The notes beneath the pieces were generated by a model that saw nothing but the letters and a program-made list of their open reading frames with translations, ran no database searches and was not told the DNA's origin. From positions 2,661,001-2,725,000 of the forward strand of contig NZ_CP155567.1 of NCBI RefSeq assembly GCF_039696035.1: a DNA stretch of 64,000 nt. The letters run 5' to 3'. Below, piece by piece: positions 43,106 to 53,793 of this stretch; within the stretch, counting starts at the first letter, position 1, and each line of letters opens with the position of its first letter. The position numbers and the translations under genes are program-made. The stretch comes from Microbulbifer sp. SAOS-129_SWC (GTDB taxonomy: Bacteria; Pseudomonadota; Gammaproteobacteria; Pseudomonadales; Cellvibrionaceae).

Positions 43106-45603
43106 GCGGGCTCGGGCGTCAAATCCTCCTGGCCGAACAGGAGCCGTCATTCGACCAGACCGGAATCGATTTCATCGCCGTGGACGGCGCGGATCAGGCG
43201 AAGATCTACATCTACTTCGTCATCGACCCGCTCGACCCCGACCTCGACTTCGCGACGAGCGAGCTGGACGTCGAATGTCGCGGCGCCAGCAGCGGAGCAC
43301 CGCGCCTGGTCGAGGCGCAGAGTTTCGAGGCGCATATCGATGCGCAGGGGCGCACGCGAAACGTGCTGGCGGTGGCTTTCGACTCGGGGGCGAGCTTCGA
43401 GATGCAGCACCTGCACCTGAGCGACCTGACCGGCGCGCGCCTGGACCCGTTCAGCGCCAGCGCGGACTTCTCGTTCAAGCAGAGCTGCCCGACCGTGTTC
43501 GATTGCGCCTGCCACGGTGTGCCGGACGAGCGCCCCGGCGCCGACTATCCGGTGGACTACCTCGCTCGCGATTTCGACAGCTACCTCGACACCTTCGCCA
43601 CCTTTTCGCGCGAGCGCTATCCCCAGTGGCAGATGAACATCGTGCCCGACCAGGCGCGTATGCTCGGCGACCTGATCGCCGCAATCGGCGACGAACTTGC
43701 GTTCCTGCAAGACGGCTATCGCCTGCAGACCCAGTTCGAGCAAATTACCGAGCGCCGCGCCTTCCAGCAGATTACGCGCATCCTCGGTTACAGCCTGCGT
43801 CCCGAGTTACCGGCGCAGGGCGAAGTGGTACTGCGCCACTACGAGGGCAATACGCAGCCGGCGGGACTCACCGACGCCGGCACTGTGGTGCGGATCAAAG
43901 CCGGAACCGCTCTCGCCGGCACTGGCGACAGCGATGTGGAAATTCCTTTCGAGGTCGGCGCCAGCTTCGATGACATTCTCGCCGGCATCAAGTATCCCAC
44001 CAGCGCCCGCTGGACCGACATTGCGGTCCATATCCCGGACACCACCTGCCCGTGGCTCGCCCGCGGCGCGCGTGAGCTGACCGTTGCGGGCACCGACCTG
44101 ATCGACCCTGAGATTGGCCCCGGCACGAGGCTGCTGATCGAAACCCGGCCGCTCGATCAATCCGAGCCACTGCGCCGCATCATTGTGACACTGGATGCGG
44201 AACCCGAGCTGGTCGCCGATGCGCTGGCCGGCGTCGAAGTCACGCGACTGCACTGGCAAGCCGAGGATGCGCTGCCGTTTGACCTGCATCTGCAACAGGC
44301 TTTCGTCAGCGCCAATATCGTGCCGGTGGTGTCCGGCCTGATGCACGAAGAGCGTTTCAGCATCGGAGAAAACCACGAGAAGCTCCCCACCGCGATCGAG
44401 CGCGAGGGCCCGCTGTCCGGCGCGGTGGCCACGCGTCCCGTTATTTACCGTTTTCCGATGGCACGCACCGTGACCGACGGCCTGGCGTGGCGCCCGGCCC
44501 AAAGCGACATGCCGTGGGATCGCCGCTACACACCGGACGTGGCGCTATTGCGGGACATTCCCGGGGGCGGGCTCCCGGAGCGCTGGCGGGTGGTCGCCGA
44601 CCTGCTGGCGGAGGGACCAACCGACGAGGCGGCGACCGTGGAAGCCGGCCACTGGGGGCCGGTATTCCAGTGGCTCGACGGCGGCCAGCGCCGCGAGCAC
44701 CGGGATTATATCGGCGACCCGGGCTGGTGCCTGCGCTTCGGCGCCAACGGGTTCGGCCTGACACCCGCCGACGGCTCGATCTTTACGCTGCGCTACCGCA
44801 CCGCATGGGCGACACACGCCAACCTGCCGCCCGACCGCATGCGCCTGCTCACCGATATCGAGACAACCGCAGAGGCACCCCACAGCGCGCCGATGCCGGG
44901 CGCGATTCTGTCGGCCGCCAACCCACTGGCTTTCGACAACGCACAAGCTGCGGAACCACTGGCTCTGGCCAAACTGACCGTGCCCCACGCCACCCGGGCG
45001 ATACAACTGCGCGCCGTGCGCGACAGCGATTACGAGGAACTGGTCGCGGCCCGCGACGACATCGACGCGGTCTCCGCAAGATCCTACTGGCTCGGCACCT
45101 GGACCGGCACCTTCGTGGCCACCGACCCGAGAGACAGCCTTGCACTGCGCAGCGACGTCAGCGCCGAGGTCACCCGCTTCCTGGAGGAAATCCGCCTCGT
45201 CGGCAGACCGGCCTATCTCACCGATGCCGCACTGCGCCCGCTCGATCTGCAGATCGTGCTCTGTCACGATCCGCGCACCCCCTGGGGATACGTCGTCGAA
45301 GCAATCCAGCAAGCGCTTGTCGCCGACGATCCGGCAGCGCTGTTCCACCCGGCCAACCTCTCGTTTGGCAGCCGCCTCTACCGCGCCGCGCTCGAGGCAC
45401 GGATCGCCGCGCAACAGGGCGTCACCCGAATCCTGCGTATCCGCTACCGCTGGCGCGGCGAGCTCGATTTCAAGGACTTCACCGATAGTTTTCTCGACAG
45501 CGCCCCCGACCAGATTCCGGTACTCAAACACGACCCACTGCGCCCCGACCTGGGCCGTCTCGAAATCTTTGCCACCGAACTGCCGGAGGAGACCGCCCCA
45601 TGA
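43102..45603 (+). CDS. Baseplate J-like wedge protein 1 (Afp11-type)
   Basis: An 833-residue protein. After a beta-rich N-terminal domain (about 1-135), the segment DYPVDYLARDFDSYLDTFAT (near 148) begins the wedge core seen in putative baseplate assembly proteins of eCIS and myophages; ITRILGYSLRPELPAQGEVV follows. Near the C-terminus lie the J-type elements SFGSRLYRAALEARIAAQQG and GVTRILRIRYRW. It forms part of the wedge that links hub, sheath and fibres. ATGA overlap at both ends. Confidence 0.8.
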   Translation: MSGLGRQILLAEQEPSFDQTGIDFIAVDGADQAKIYIYFVIDPLDPDLDFATSELDVECRGASSGAPRLVEAQSFEAHIDAQGRTRNVLAVAFDSGASFEMQHLHLSDLTGARLDPFSASADFSFKQSCPTVFDCACHGVPDERPGADYPVDYLARDFDSYLDTFATFSRERYPQWQMNIVPDQARMLGDLIAAIGDELAFLQDGYRLQTQFEQITERRAFQQITRILGYSLRPELPAQGEVVLRHYEGNTQPAGLTDAGTVVRIKAGTALAGTGDSDVEIPFEVGASFDDILAGIKYPTSARWTDIAVHIPDTTCPWLARGARELTVAGTDLIDPEIGPGTRLLIETRPLDQSEPLRRIIVTLDAEPELVADALAGVEVTRLHWQAEDALPFDLHLQQAFVSANIVPVVSGLMHEERFSIGENHEKLPTAIEREGPLSGAVATRPVIYRFPMARTVTDGLAWRPAQSDMPWDRRYTPDVALLRDIPGGGLPERWRVVADLLAEGPTDEAATVEAGHWGPVFQWLDGGQRREHRDYIGDPGWCLRFGANGFGLTPADGSIFTLRYRTAWATHANLPPDRMRLLTDIETTAEAPHSAPMPGAILSAANPLAFDNAQAAEPLALAKLTVPHATRAIQLRAVRDSDYEELVAARDDIDAVSARSYWLGTWTGTFVATDPRDSLALRSDVSAEVTRFLEEIRLVGRPAYLTDAALRPLDLQIVLCHDPRTPWGYVVEAIQQALVADDPAALFHPANLSFGSRLYRAALEARIAAQQGVTRILRIRYRWRGELDFKDFTDSFLDSAPDQIPVLKHDPLRPDLGRLEIFATELPEETAP

Positions 45604-47846
45604 GCGTCGCCACCGACGGCCTGCACTGCCTCTGCCCGCCACGCTTCCCGGCACTTGTGGGCGCCGACGGGCGCCCGTTGCCGAAACTCTTCGCCGACCA
45701 GCGGATCGAGGTGTTCCAGGCGCTGTCCGCGCGCGCCACCTTCGCGCACTGGCAGAGCGGCCCCGACGATGACATCGGGCGGATGATTCTCGAGTGGCTG
45801 GCGACGCTGCTCGACAACCTGTCGTTCTACAACCACCTGTGGACCCTGGAGCAGCACCTCGCGACCGCCACGCAGGAGGATTCGCTGCGCCAGCTCGCCG
45901 CCCTCACCGGCTATCAGCCGCGGCCGAACCTGGCGGCGATGGCGCGGCTCGCGGTGATCTCCGATGCCCGCGCGCCAGTCATCCTCCCCGCCGGGCGCGA
46001 AGTGACCTCGGCGGGAACCGACCAGCACCCGGCGCTGAGCTTTGAGACGGTCAGCGACGCCGCCATCGATCCCGCACTGAATGCGATGACCGCCATTCCG
46101 CCGCGCGCAACCACCTTCGATCCCGACTTTGTCGCGATCGGCAGTACCTTCCGCAATCTGCGCGTGGACGAGCCAGTCCTGTTCACTAGCGGCAGGATAC
46201 GCACGGCCGCAATTCTCGACGAGATCACCAACGACAAATTTCCCTCGGGCGAGAGCTACGCCGAGCTGAAAGTCGACGGCGCGCTGTCGGATCTCGCCGG
46301 CCGCAACCTCGGTGATATCGAGATAAAGAGTTTCGTCAACCAGAGCGAAAGCTGCGGCCAATGTGGCAACTGGCTGGAGCTCCAGGGCGTACAGCCGGGC
46401 TTTATGGAGAATCAGGATATTGCCGCCATCAATACGGAAAATGGCCAGCTGGTGTACGGCCGCATCAGCGACGTAAACTTCGACAACATACAGCGCATTC
46501 CCAGCGACACCGCTCCGGTGTTTTCGCCGGTGACGCGAATCCAGCTCGACGCCTCCATCACTTCCGGCCAACCCTACAGGATCTTCCACGGCGTCCGGCG
46601 CGGCGCGCACCTGATCGGCGCGCCGCAAAGGCATGTGACGCTGGCGGATTTCTACGGGCGCATCGAGGTCGAGGAGAAATACCCCGGCGATGACCTCGAC
46701 TACCAGGGCGAATTTGTCGTAGTCGATGCAGAAAATAGGAGCGTTGCGATCAGCGGCAGCCTGGACGTCAATCCGCACAACCGCCGCACGGCGCTGAACC
46801 TGTCTTCGATCGCCACGCCGGCACTTGTACTGAAAGCGCCGCTCAAAATTCACGGCAATTTCGTGGCAGTGGATCAGGGCAAGACAGTGGTGGAAACCCT
46901 CGGCAGCGCCAGCGGGCGGCGCTACCAGACGTTCCGGCTGGGGAAGAAACCCCTGACATTCCTGCGCCGCGACCTCTCGGATCCCGAGCCCGCCATCGAA
47001 GTCTTTGTCGACAGCGTCCCGTGGCGTTACGTACCCAATCTGTTCGGGGTCGCAGCGGACGACCGCGTCTATACGCTGCGCATCGAGGCGGATGGACAGG
47101 CGCACGTGATTCTCGGCGGTGTCGCCAATACCGGCGAGAAAAACGTCGCCGCCCGTTATCGGCACGGCACCAGCGGCGACAATCCGGACGCCTTCACCAT
47201 CAATGCGCTGGCCGGGCGGATCGGCGGCGTGCAGAAAGTCTTCAATCCATTTCCGGCGCTGGGCGGGCTGAAGGGCGACGATGCCGAGGATCTGCGCTTC
47301 GTGCTGCCGGCGCGTATCTCGGCCAACGACCGCTGTGTCTCGGCAAACGATTACGCGGTGCTGTCGCGCAACTTCGGCGCGCTGGCCGCGCGCGCGCGCC
47401 CTTACTGGAACAAGGTTCGCAAGCGCACCGCGGTCGAGGTGACCGCGGTCTTCGATGGCGGCTTCGACGCCGCGCTGGCGGGCAAGCTCCGCGACTACCT
47501 TGTCGGCCACGCGCCGGAAGGCAGCCTCGTCACCGTGGTTAGTGCGCGGCCCACGCCGCATACCATCGGACTGACGCTGCGCCTGGCGCCCGCGGCACGG
47601 GCAGCGGAGGTCGAACGCCGTGTGCGCGAAATCTACTTTCACGAATTTACCGGCCAGCTCGCCCCGCGCCGCGCGCACATTGGCCACGTCTGGAGCCGCA
47701 CCGAGCTGCTGGCACCACTCCACGGCATCGACGGCATCCTCCGCGTCGAACGACTGAGCCTCGACGGCAGCGAGAGCGCGACCGCAATCGCGCAGGCCGC
47801 GGACGAATATATCGAGGCGACACTGGATCTGGAGTTGATGCGATGA
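45600..47846 (+). CDS. Baseplate J-like wedge protein 2 (Afp12-type)
   Basis: This 748-residue protein shows the baseplate-J pattern: IGRMILEWLATLLDNLSFYN, LRQLAALTGYQPRPNLAAMA (like the ILGYSLRP element of the preceding protein), then VRKRTAVEVTAVFDGGFDA and FTGQLAPRRAHIGHVWSRTE at the C-terminus. It pairs with the preceding protein as the second wedge component, as Afp11 and Afp12 do. The middle section (350-560) is a beta-rich insertion. ATGA overlap at both ends. Confidence 0.8.
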   Translation: MSVATDGLHCLCPPRFPALVGADGRPLPKLFADQRIEVFQALSARATFAHWQSGPDDDIGRMILEWLATLLDNLSFYNHLWTLEQHLATATQEDSLRQLAALTGYQPRPNLAAMARLAVISDARAPVILPAGREVTSAGTDQHPALSFETVSDAAIDPALNAMTAIPPRATTFDPDFVAIGSTFRNLRVDEPVLFTSGRIRTAAILDEITNDKFPSGESYAELKVDGALSDLAGRNLGDIEIKSFVNQSESCGQCGNWLELQGVQPGFMENQDIAAINTENGQLVYGRISDVNFDNIQRIPSDTAPVFSPVTRIQLDASITSGQPYRIFHGVRRGAHLIGAPQRHVTLADFYGRIEVEEKYPGDDLDYQGEFVVVDAENRSVAISGSLDVNPHNRRTALNLSSIATPALVLKAPLKIHGNFVAVDQGKTVVETLGSASGRRYQTFRLGKKPLTFLRRDLSDPEPAIEVFVDSVPWRYVPNLFGVAADDRVYTLRIEADGQAHVILGGVANTGEKNVAARYRHGTSGDNPDAFTINALAGRIGGVQKVFNPFPALGGLKGDDAEDLRFVLPARISANDRCVSANDYAVLSRNFGALAARARPYWNKVRKRTAVEVTAVFDGGFDAALAGKLRDYLVGHAPEGSLVTVVSARPTPHTIGLTLRLAPAARAAEVERRVREIYFHEFTGQLAPRRAHIGHVWSRTELLAPLHGIDGILRVERLSLDGSESATAIAQAADEYIEATLDLELMR

Positions 47847-50197
47847 GTGATCCGATCACCGGCCGCGCGCGCGACGGATTCGAGGAATACTACTTCCGCA
47901 AGCTCCACTCCTGGATACCGGAACTCTACTGGAACAACGATCTGGACAACGGCAGCCTCGAAGTCCTGATCCGCGCCATGGCCGACCGGCTTGCGCAAAT
48001 GCGGCGCGAGATCGACCGGGTCTTGAGTGCCTCGTCGATCGAACTGGCGGACGACTGGGCGGTAAAATATCTCGCCGATCTCGTCGGCGCGGAGACGCTA
48101 TCGGCACAGAACAGCCGCGCCAACCGCACGGTGGCAGCGAATTTCATCGACTACCACCGGCGCAAGACCACGCGCTATCTGCTCGACACACTGATTACCG
48201 ATGTGGTCGGCACCGAAGGTTACGTCCGCGAGATCGAGCGCTGGCTGGCGCGCTCCCCGCACGAACTGGACATGGCGTATCTCCGCTTGGCACCGCTGTC
48301 GGAGGGAACCGTCGGCGGCCTGCCCGAACTGACCGGCCCGCGGGTGGACGATGCGGCGCTGCCGGCCTTTGATGAATTTGCGCGCCTTCCGGACTTTGGC
48401 CCGCGCCGGGGCCGCGCGGCCTCGTTCGACTACGCCACCATCCACTACAACCTGTTCGCCAACGAAAGCTGGCGGGTGGAGTTGGCCACGCCGTTCTGGC
48501 TCGACGCAACACGTCTGACCCTCGATCCCTCGGGCCGCGCGGCGCCGCTGTTTCACAGCGCAACCTTCGACCACCGCGCTGGTCGCTGGCCCGACGGTCC
48601 GGAAGAGTTCCCGCTGCCCATGCGCTGTGCCCGCTTCAACGACGCGCAATTCGAAATCACCGAAGCCGCGCTCGACACCATCGCCTCGCCGGGCCTGACG
48701 ACCGCGCTGACGTCGTGGATCGGGACGGTTTTCCGCACCCGGCAGGCCTTCCAGCGCATTCTCGCCGACCAGCTATCGGCCGCGCTGTACAACAATTTCC
48801 AGAGGGCACTGCTGCGTGAATGCCTGGTGGCCAATTGCGCCAAGGCGCGACAGATAGAAGATGATGTGCATCTGGATATCGGCCCCGCCGATGGCTCGAG
48901 GGAACGCGCACCATTCGAAACCGTCGCCGCCAATCTGTCGCGCTGGATGCCGCCGGCACAGTGGCCGCAGGACGCCGCGCTGCTGCTCGATGTTGCCAGT
49001 GGCTGCATCCAGCTCGCCGGGGCGCCGGACGATGGCGCCGTGCCACCGGAGCTGTTCCGCCCGATATTTCACCATCTCGGCCTGGTGCATCGAGTCGGCG
49101 CGGGAACCTTTCCGCGCACCAGCGATATCGATCTCGGCCCCGCGGTCGACGATGCCAATGCCGAGGTGCCCGTCACCCCACCCGCCTCCGGGCTACAAGC
49201 GTTCCGCGACAACCGGCGCTACGTGTGGAACTGGCCCGCCAACCGGCGCTTCGAGATCGCCGGCACGCTGCGTCTCGAGGCGGCCGATCGCACGCGGCCG
49301 TACCTTGTCTCGCGCACCGGTGACGTCGGGCGCGACTTCACCGTCGTCGGCACCGATGGACAGGACAACCACCTGATCATCGACGGGCTGTGGCTGGGCC
49401 TGCTCGCCGACGCGCCCATCGAAACCGGCGTGGGCGGGCCGGATGTGCCGGCGCCGCCCGCCCGCGCCCGGCTGATCCTCGACGGACATTTCGAGACGGT
49501 GACGCTGCGCCACGTGTCACTCGACCCGGGCGGCGAACAGGCGCGGCTCGACCCTGCTATCGCCCGCACCATTCCCGCGGTCACCCTGGAAATCGAGGGC
49601 TCGGTGCGGCAGCTGCGGATCGAGCGCTCGATCACCGGCCCGATTGTCGAGACCCGGGCCGACCCGTCGCTGTTGAACGCCGGCGAGATCCGCATCTCCG
49701 ACTCCATCGTGCAGTCGATTGACGCGGAACGCCCGGCAATATCGGTGGCGCTGGCGCGGCTGCACCTGAAAAATTCCACCGTGCTCGGCGCCTGCCATGC
49801 GAATCTCATATTCGCCACCAACTGCCTGTTTGACGGACCGCTGTACGTGACCAACCGGCAACAGTCCTGCCTGCGTTTCAGTGCCGTAGCCGGATACGCG
49901 GGCATCACCGATATTCAACCATCCCGCCTGCCGCGTCGGTTCGAGTGCGTCGACTACGAACGCACGATTCCGCCGGCATCGCTGCGTTCGATCCGCTTTG
50001 GCGATCCGGATTTCGCCGCGCTTTCCGACCTCGCCGATACCGGCCTGCTGCGCGGCGGCGAAAACCGCACCGAGATCGGCGTCGGCAATGCGAGATTCTG
50101 GCACCAGCGCCGCGAAGACCTGGCGCGGGTTGTCAGTACCTTTCTGCCCGTTGGGCAAAATGCACAGATTTACGAAGAAACGGGGGGGCGCTCATGA
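47843..50197 (+). CDS. Tail protein I-like (gpI/Afp13-14 region) with beta-helix extension
   Basis: This 784-residue protein starts with a gpI-type helical domain: FRKLHSWIPELYWNNDLDNG, VLIRAMADRLAQMRREIDRV, DWAVKYLADLVGAETL and HRRKTTRYLLDTLITDVVG. GpI proteins attach fibres to the baseplate. From about residue 520 to the end the sequence changes to short regular strands (VTLEIEGSVRQLRIERSITG, LHLKNSTVLGACHANLIFAT), as in beta-helix or solenoid proteins, suggesting a built-in fibre or adhesin arm. ATGA overlap with both neighbours. Confidence 0.7.
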   Translation: MSDPITGRARDGFEEYYFRKLHSWIPELYWNNDLDNGSLEVLIRAMADRLAQMRREIDRVLSASSIELADDWAVKYLADLVGAETLSAQNSRANRTVAANFIDYHRRKTTRYLLDTLITDVVGTEGYVREIERWLARSPHELDMAYLRLAPLSEGTVGGLPELTGPRVDDAALPAFDEFARLPDFGPRRGRAASFDYATIHYNLFANESWRVELATPFWLDATRLTLDPSGRAAPLFHSATFDHRAGRWPDGPEEFPLPMRCARFNDAQFEITEAALDTIASPGLTTALTSWIGTVFRTRQAFQRILADQLSAALYNNFQRALLRECLVANCAKARQIEDDVHLDIGPADGSRERAPFETVAANLSRWMPPAQWPQDAALLLDVASGCIQLAGAPDDGAVPPELFRPIFHHLGLVHRVGAGTFPRTSDIDLGPAVDDANAEVPVTPPASGLQAFRDNRRYVWNWPANRRFEIAGTLRLEAADRTRPYLVSRTGDVGRDFTVVGTDGQDNHLIIDGLWLGLLADAPIETGVGGPDVPAPPARARLILDGHFETVTLRHVSLDPGGEQARLDPAIARTIPAVTLEIEGSVRQLRIERSITGPIVETRADPSLLNAGEIRISDSIVQSIDAERPAISVALARLHLKNSTVLGACHANLIFATNCLFDGPLYVTNRQQSCLRFSAVAGYAGITDIQPSRLPRRFECVDYERTIPPASLRSIRFGDPDFAALSDLADTGLLRGGENRTEIGVGNARFWHQRREDLARVVSTFLPVGQNAQIYEETGGRS

Positions 50198-53100
50198 AAC
50201 GCCGCATTACCAGGGAACACGACGCACGCCAGGGGTACGGCGGCGTCTATTGGGAGGGCGGCGGCGCGATCACCGACGCGGACCTCAACGCCGCTTTCGA
50301 CGCCCATCGCGACCGGGACGAGGCACTGGCCCGGGCCTGGATTGCGCCCGCGGGCAGCGCCGACGATGGCTGGCGGGCCGACGGACTCAGAAATGTGGGC
50401 GGCAGGGTCGATTTCGATCTCGCCGCCGGACACTACCTGCTCGACGGCGATCTGCTGAGGAATCCCGCGAGCTATGCGTTCAGCGCACAGCCGCACGGGT
50501 TGTCCGCCGCACTCGAGCCACATATGGCGCTGGACTGGCCGGAAGAAGACGAGATCTCGGAGGCCGGCGGCGAACGCTTTGACGCCGTCGTAATCGACAG
50601 CCGTACACTCGCGGTCACGGTGGTCGAGGATAGCGAACTGGACGAAGTCGCGATGCGCAGCGATCCGGCCACCCGGGTGCGCCCCTCACCCAAGGTCCGC
50701 ATCCTGCCCGGGGTCTCGCCCACCTGTGCCGAGGCGCGAGCGGAGGTGTTGGATCTGCTCGCGGGTGTCTGTGCCGAGGTCGACCTGCCCTCCCCCGCGA
50801 TCCGCCCGCGCGGACGCCTGCGGGTACATCTGGGCACCGTGGAGCAGCCGGACAACCCCTGTGCGCCCGAACAGGCGCTGGGCTATTTCGGGCGCATGAA
50901 TCACACCATCAAGGTGATGCTGACAGCGCCAGACCGTTTTGTGTGGGCCTACCGCAACGGCGGCGAACTCTACCGCGCGACGCTCGACGACGACGCCACC
51001 CTGCGGCTCGTGACGCCCTTCGACGACAGTTCACGCTTTCCCGTCGCAGGCCAGATCGCCGAGCTACTGACCTGGGACAGCCGGCTGCCGAACGGCGAAG
51101 TCACCGCCGCGCCACTCGGTCGATTCCGCGCCATTCAGCAGGGCTATAACCCCGGCGAAGAAACCGTCGAACTCGGCGCATCGGTGGATGGCGACCTGCG
51201 CGACTGGTACCAGGCCCAGGGCGACGGCGCCTTCCTGTTCGTGCGCTTCTGGGAGCCACCGGCTATCGCCATGCAGACCGCCAGCGCTACCGGCGCCGAC
51301 GTGCCGCTGGCGGAGACCGGCGTCCGCCTGGATTTTGTCGAACCCGGCTGCGCCGGCGACCAGTGGACTTTCAGTGTGCGCGCAAACGCCAACGATACGG
51401 TGTTCCCGCAGCGCATGCTCGAACCAGGCGGCCAGCCGCCGGGCGACATTCGCCGCGCCGCCGACCTGATCGCGCTGATCCACTGGCAGCTGGACAACGG
51501 CGCGGTGGTCGGACATCTCCACGACTGCCGGCGCAGGGTCCGGCCGCTGTGGAAAGTCGGTGGATGCTGCACCGTAACGGTCGGCAACGGTGTGTCCAGC
51601 TTCGGGGATTTTGACCGGCTCGAAGACGCCATCGCCGCCCTGCCCCACGAGGGCGGGCGTATCTGCCTGCTGCCCGGCACCCACAGCGGCGGCGTGTCGC
51701 TGCGCAATCGCGTCAACATCACCATCGAGGGCTGTCGCGGGCAGACGCGGCTGGCGCAGAGTCGTGACAGCCGGCCGGTGCTGACGATCGAGGATTGCGC
51801 GGGTATCGCGCTCAGGGACTTTACCATCGAGGACGGCAACCGCCTCGCCGTGGCAGCGGCGCGCACCGAGCGCCTGGCGCTCGAGCGGATCGACACCATC
51901 GGCCAGGGCTCGGCCATCTCGCTGGTCGACGGCAACGCAACCCGGATCCGGAACTGCGATTTCCTCGCCCGCGCCGAAGCGGCAATCATCCCGGCCGAGG
52001 ACTTCGCCGAACTGCGCCCGCTCGCGTTTGTCGGTGGCGACGACCTGGACATCGCTGACAACCGCTTCCGCTGCGACGCGTCGCGCCTGACGCTGATGTC
52101 ACTCGGCGGATTGCAGATCGCCTCCGGCAGCCGGCGCGTACAGATCGCGCGCAATATTATTGGCGGCGGCCTCGGCCACGGCATCACACTGTGCCACCTG
52201 AATCTGATCCGCGTGATCGGCATCGCTTACGGCCAGGCGGACCTGGTCGCCGAGCTGGGTGCCCCGATAATGAAGGCCGTCGACGAAACCGCCGTCTGGA
52301 CCCACAACAGCCGCGCGGCAAAGGTGAACGGCAGCGACCTGCTCGAGAACAGCGACGCGCTGTCCGAGCACGTCGCCGCCGCGCGGGATGCAATCTCGAA
52401 CGCGACTTTCGACTTTGTCGAGAACCCCATCGGCATCACCCAGGTAGCGCTGCAGGGTTGCCTGGGTATCGACCCGACACTGACACTGCCGGAACCCGAT
52501 GACGACGATGACGACTGGACGCTCTACGTTCCGGCCGGCACGGTGAGCCATGTCCATATCATCGACAATGAGATCGCCGACCTCGGCGGTTCGGGCATCT
52601 CGATTCCATCGTGGAACCTGGCGCTGCGCCCCACGGCCGGCGAGTGCATCGTCGAAGCGTTGGCGGCCGAGCGCAACCACATCCGCAACTGCGCCCGGGT
52701 GGCCGTCGCCTCGACGCTCGACGATGAAGAATTGCAGGAGATCGGCTTCGGCGGCATCGCGCTGCAAGTGGTGCACGGCGCGAAGATCGGAGCCAACATC
52801 ATTCAGGGCATCGGCAACGATCATCGCAGTCCATCCGCCGGCATCTACCTCGCCGGCGTGCAGACCTGTCACATTCACGACAACCAGATCCTCGAGGTCG
52901 GCCGCCTCGAGCGCTCGGGCAATCGCAATATCCTCGGCGTGGCGGGCGGTATTCTGATCGACGCAGCGGCGCCGGTGTGGGGGCCACCCGTCACCGGCGG
53001 CGGCTTCCGCGACAAAGTACTGTCCAGCGTGGGGGCCCCGGGGAGCAAGGCGAATAAATGGAATTACCCCGCGAAGGCGGCAGACATCGCCAGGCTGTTC

Positions 53101-53775
53101 AACCTGCCCCGCACCGAGGCCCTGCGTATCCAGAACAACCAGGTCAGCGTCAATTTCGGCATGAGCCTGGATGTGCGCGGCGCCGGCTCGTTTCACATCG
53201 CCGACAACCACCTGACCACGCTCACGCCGCGCCTCAATCCGGCCCGGCCGCGGCTGGCCAGTTCGGTATCCGTGGTCAATTCCGAGTTCCCGCAGCTGGA
53301 GGTGTTGATCTGGCTGTTGACCATCATCCGCAGTTTAAAAACCGCCTCCAGGAACTTCGAGTCGAACGGCTTCCTGAAGATCCTCGTCGACGCGGTGATG
53401 AAGGTCTCGACACTGCGCGACCGGGGCGTGATCCAGCTGCAGAACAACCACATCCGCACCGAGAGCTTCACGCGCAAGGATGTCACCCCTGCGCTGGTCA
53501 CGGTGATTTCGCCCTATGACGTGCAGATCAGCGACAACACCCTGAAGTCGGTACACAGTGACAGCGATGCGTTCCTGCACCTGCTGGCCGCCGGACTGCT
53601 GTCGATCCAGTGTGTTTCAAACCGGATCGAATCGCGGCCGGAAGCCGGCGTCGGCAGCGCGGCGCTGACTGCCGGGCGTGACAACACCACTTTCCTGAAT
53701 CACGCCAGTCATGCGATGACACAGATGCGGGTGACCCCCGCGATGCCGTCCGTGCCGGGCAACACTCACCCCTGA
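50194..53775 (+). CDS. Large right-handed beta-helix protein, candidate tail fibre
   Basis: A 1193-residue protein from the ATG at 50194 (overlapping the previous stop). The first 480 residues form an adaptor-like region beginning MKRRITREHDARQGYGGVYW. From about 490 there is a typical parallel beta-helix: CLLPGTHSGGVSLRNRVNIT, IEDCAGIALRDFTIEDGN, RIRNCDFLARAEAAIIP, VQIARNIIGGGLGHGI, HIIDNEIADLGGSGISI, IHDNQILEVGR and LRIQNNQVSVNFGMSL. Such folds bind or cut polysaccharides in phage tailspikes. Position after gpI suggests the receptor-binding fibre or spike. Whether it has enzymatic activity cannot be told; no catalytic residues are recognisable. Confidence 0.7.
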   Translation: MKRRITREHDARQGYGGVYWEGGGAITDADLNAAFDAHRDRDEALARAWIAPAGSADDGWRADGLRNVGGRVDFDLAAGHYLLDGDLLRNPASYAFSAQPHGLSAALEPHMALDWPEEDEISEAGGERFDAVVIDSRTLAVTVVEDSELDEVAMRSDPATRVRPSPKVRILPGVSPTCAEARAEVLDLLAGVCAEVDLPSPAIRPRGRLRVHLGTVEQPDNPCAPEQALGYFGRMNHTIKVMLTAPDRFVWAYRNGGELYRATLDDDATLRLVTPFDDSSRFPVAGQIAELLTWDSRLPNGEVTAAPLGRFRAIQQGYNPGEETVELGASVDGDLRDWYQAQGDGAFLFVRFWEPPAIAMQTASATGADVPLAETGVRLDFVEPGCAGDQWTFSVRANANDTVFPQRMLEPGGQPPGDIRRAADLIALIHWQLDNGAVVGHLHDCRRRVRPLWKVGGCCTVTVGNGVSSFGDFDRLEDAIAALPHEGGRICLLPGTHSGGVSLRNRVNITIEGCRGQTRLAQSRDSRPVLTIEDCAGIALRDFTIEDGNRLAVAAARTERLALERIDTIGQGSAISLVDGNATRIRNCDFLARAEAAIIPAEDFAELRPLAFVGGDDLDIADNRFRCDASRLTLMSLGGLQIASGSRRVQIARNIIGGGLGHGITLCHLNLIRVIGIAYGQADLVAELGAPIMKAVDETAVWTHNSRAAKVNGSDLLENSDALSEHVAAARDAISNATFDFVENPIGITQVALQGCLGIDPTLTLPEPDDDDDDWTLYVPAGTVSHVHIIDNEIADLGGSGISIPSWNLALRPTAGECIVEALAAERNHIRNCARVAVASTLDDEELQEIGFGGIALQVVHGAKIGANIIQGIGNDHRSPSAGIYLAGVQTCHIHDNQILEVGRLERSGNRNILGVAGGILIDAAAPVWGPPVTGGGFRDKVLSSVGAPGSKANKWNYPAKAADIARLFNLPRTEALRIQNNQVSVNFGMSLDVRGAGSFHIADNHLTTLTPRLNPARPRLASSVSVVNSEFPQLEVLIWLLTIIRSLKTASRNFESNGFLKILVDAVMKVSTLRDRGVIQLQNNHIRTESFTRKDVTPALVTVISPYDVQISDNTLKSVHSDSDAFLHLLAAGLLSIQCVSNRIESRPEAGVGSAALTAGRDNTTFLNHASHAMTQMRVTPAMPSVPGNTHP

Positions 53776-53793
53776 CAGAAGCGAGGCGCCACC

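Noticed and set aside
45444-47723. Antisense frame of 759 codons opposite the J-type baseplate gene
   Set aside because: Shadow of a GC-rich gene; no motifs, and the sense product fits the operon.
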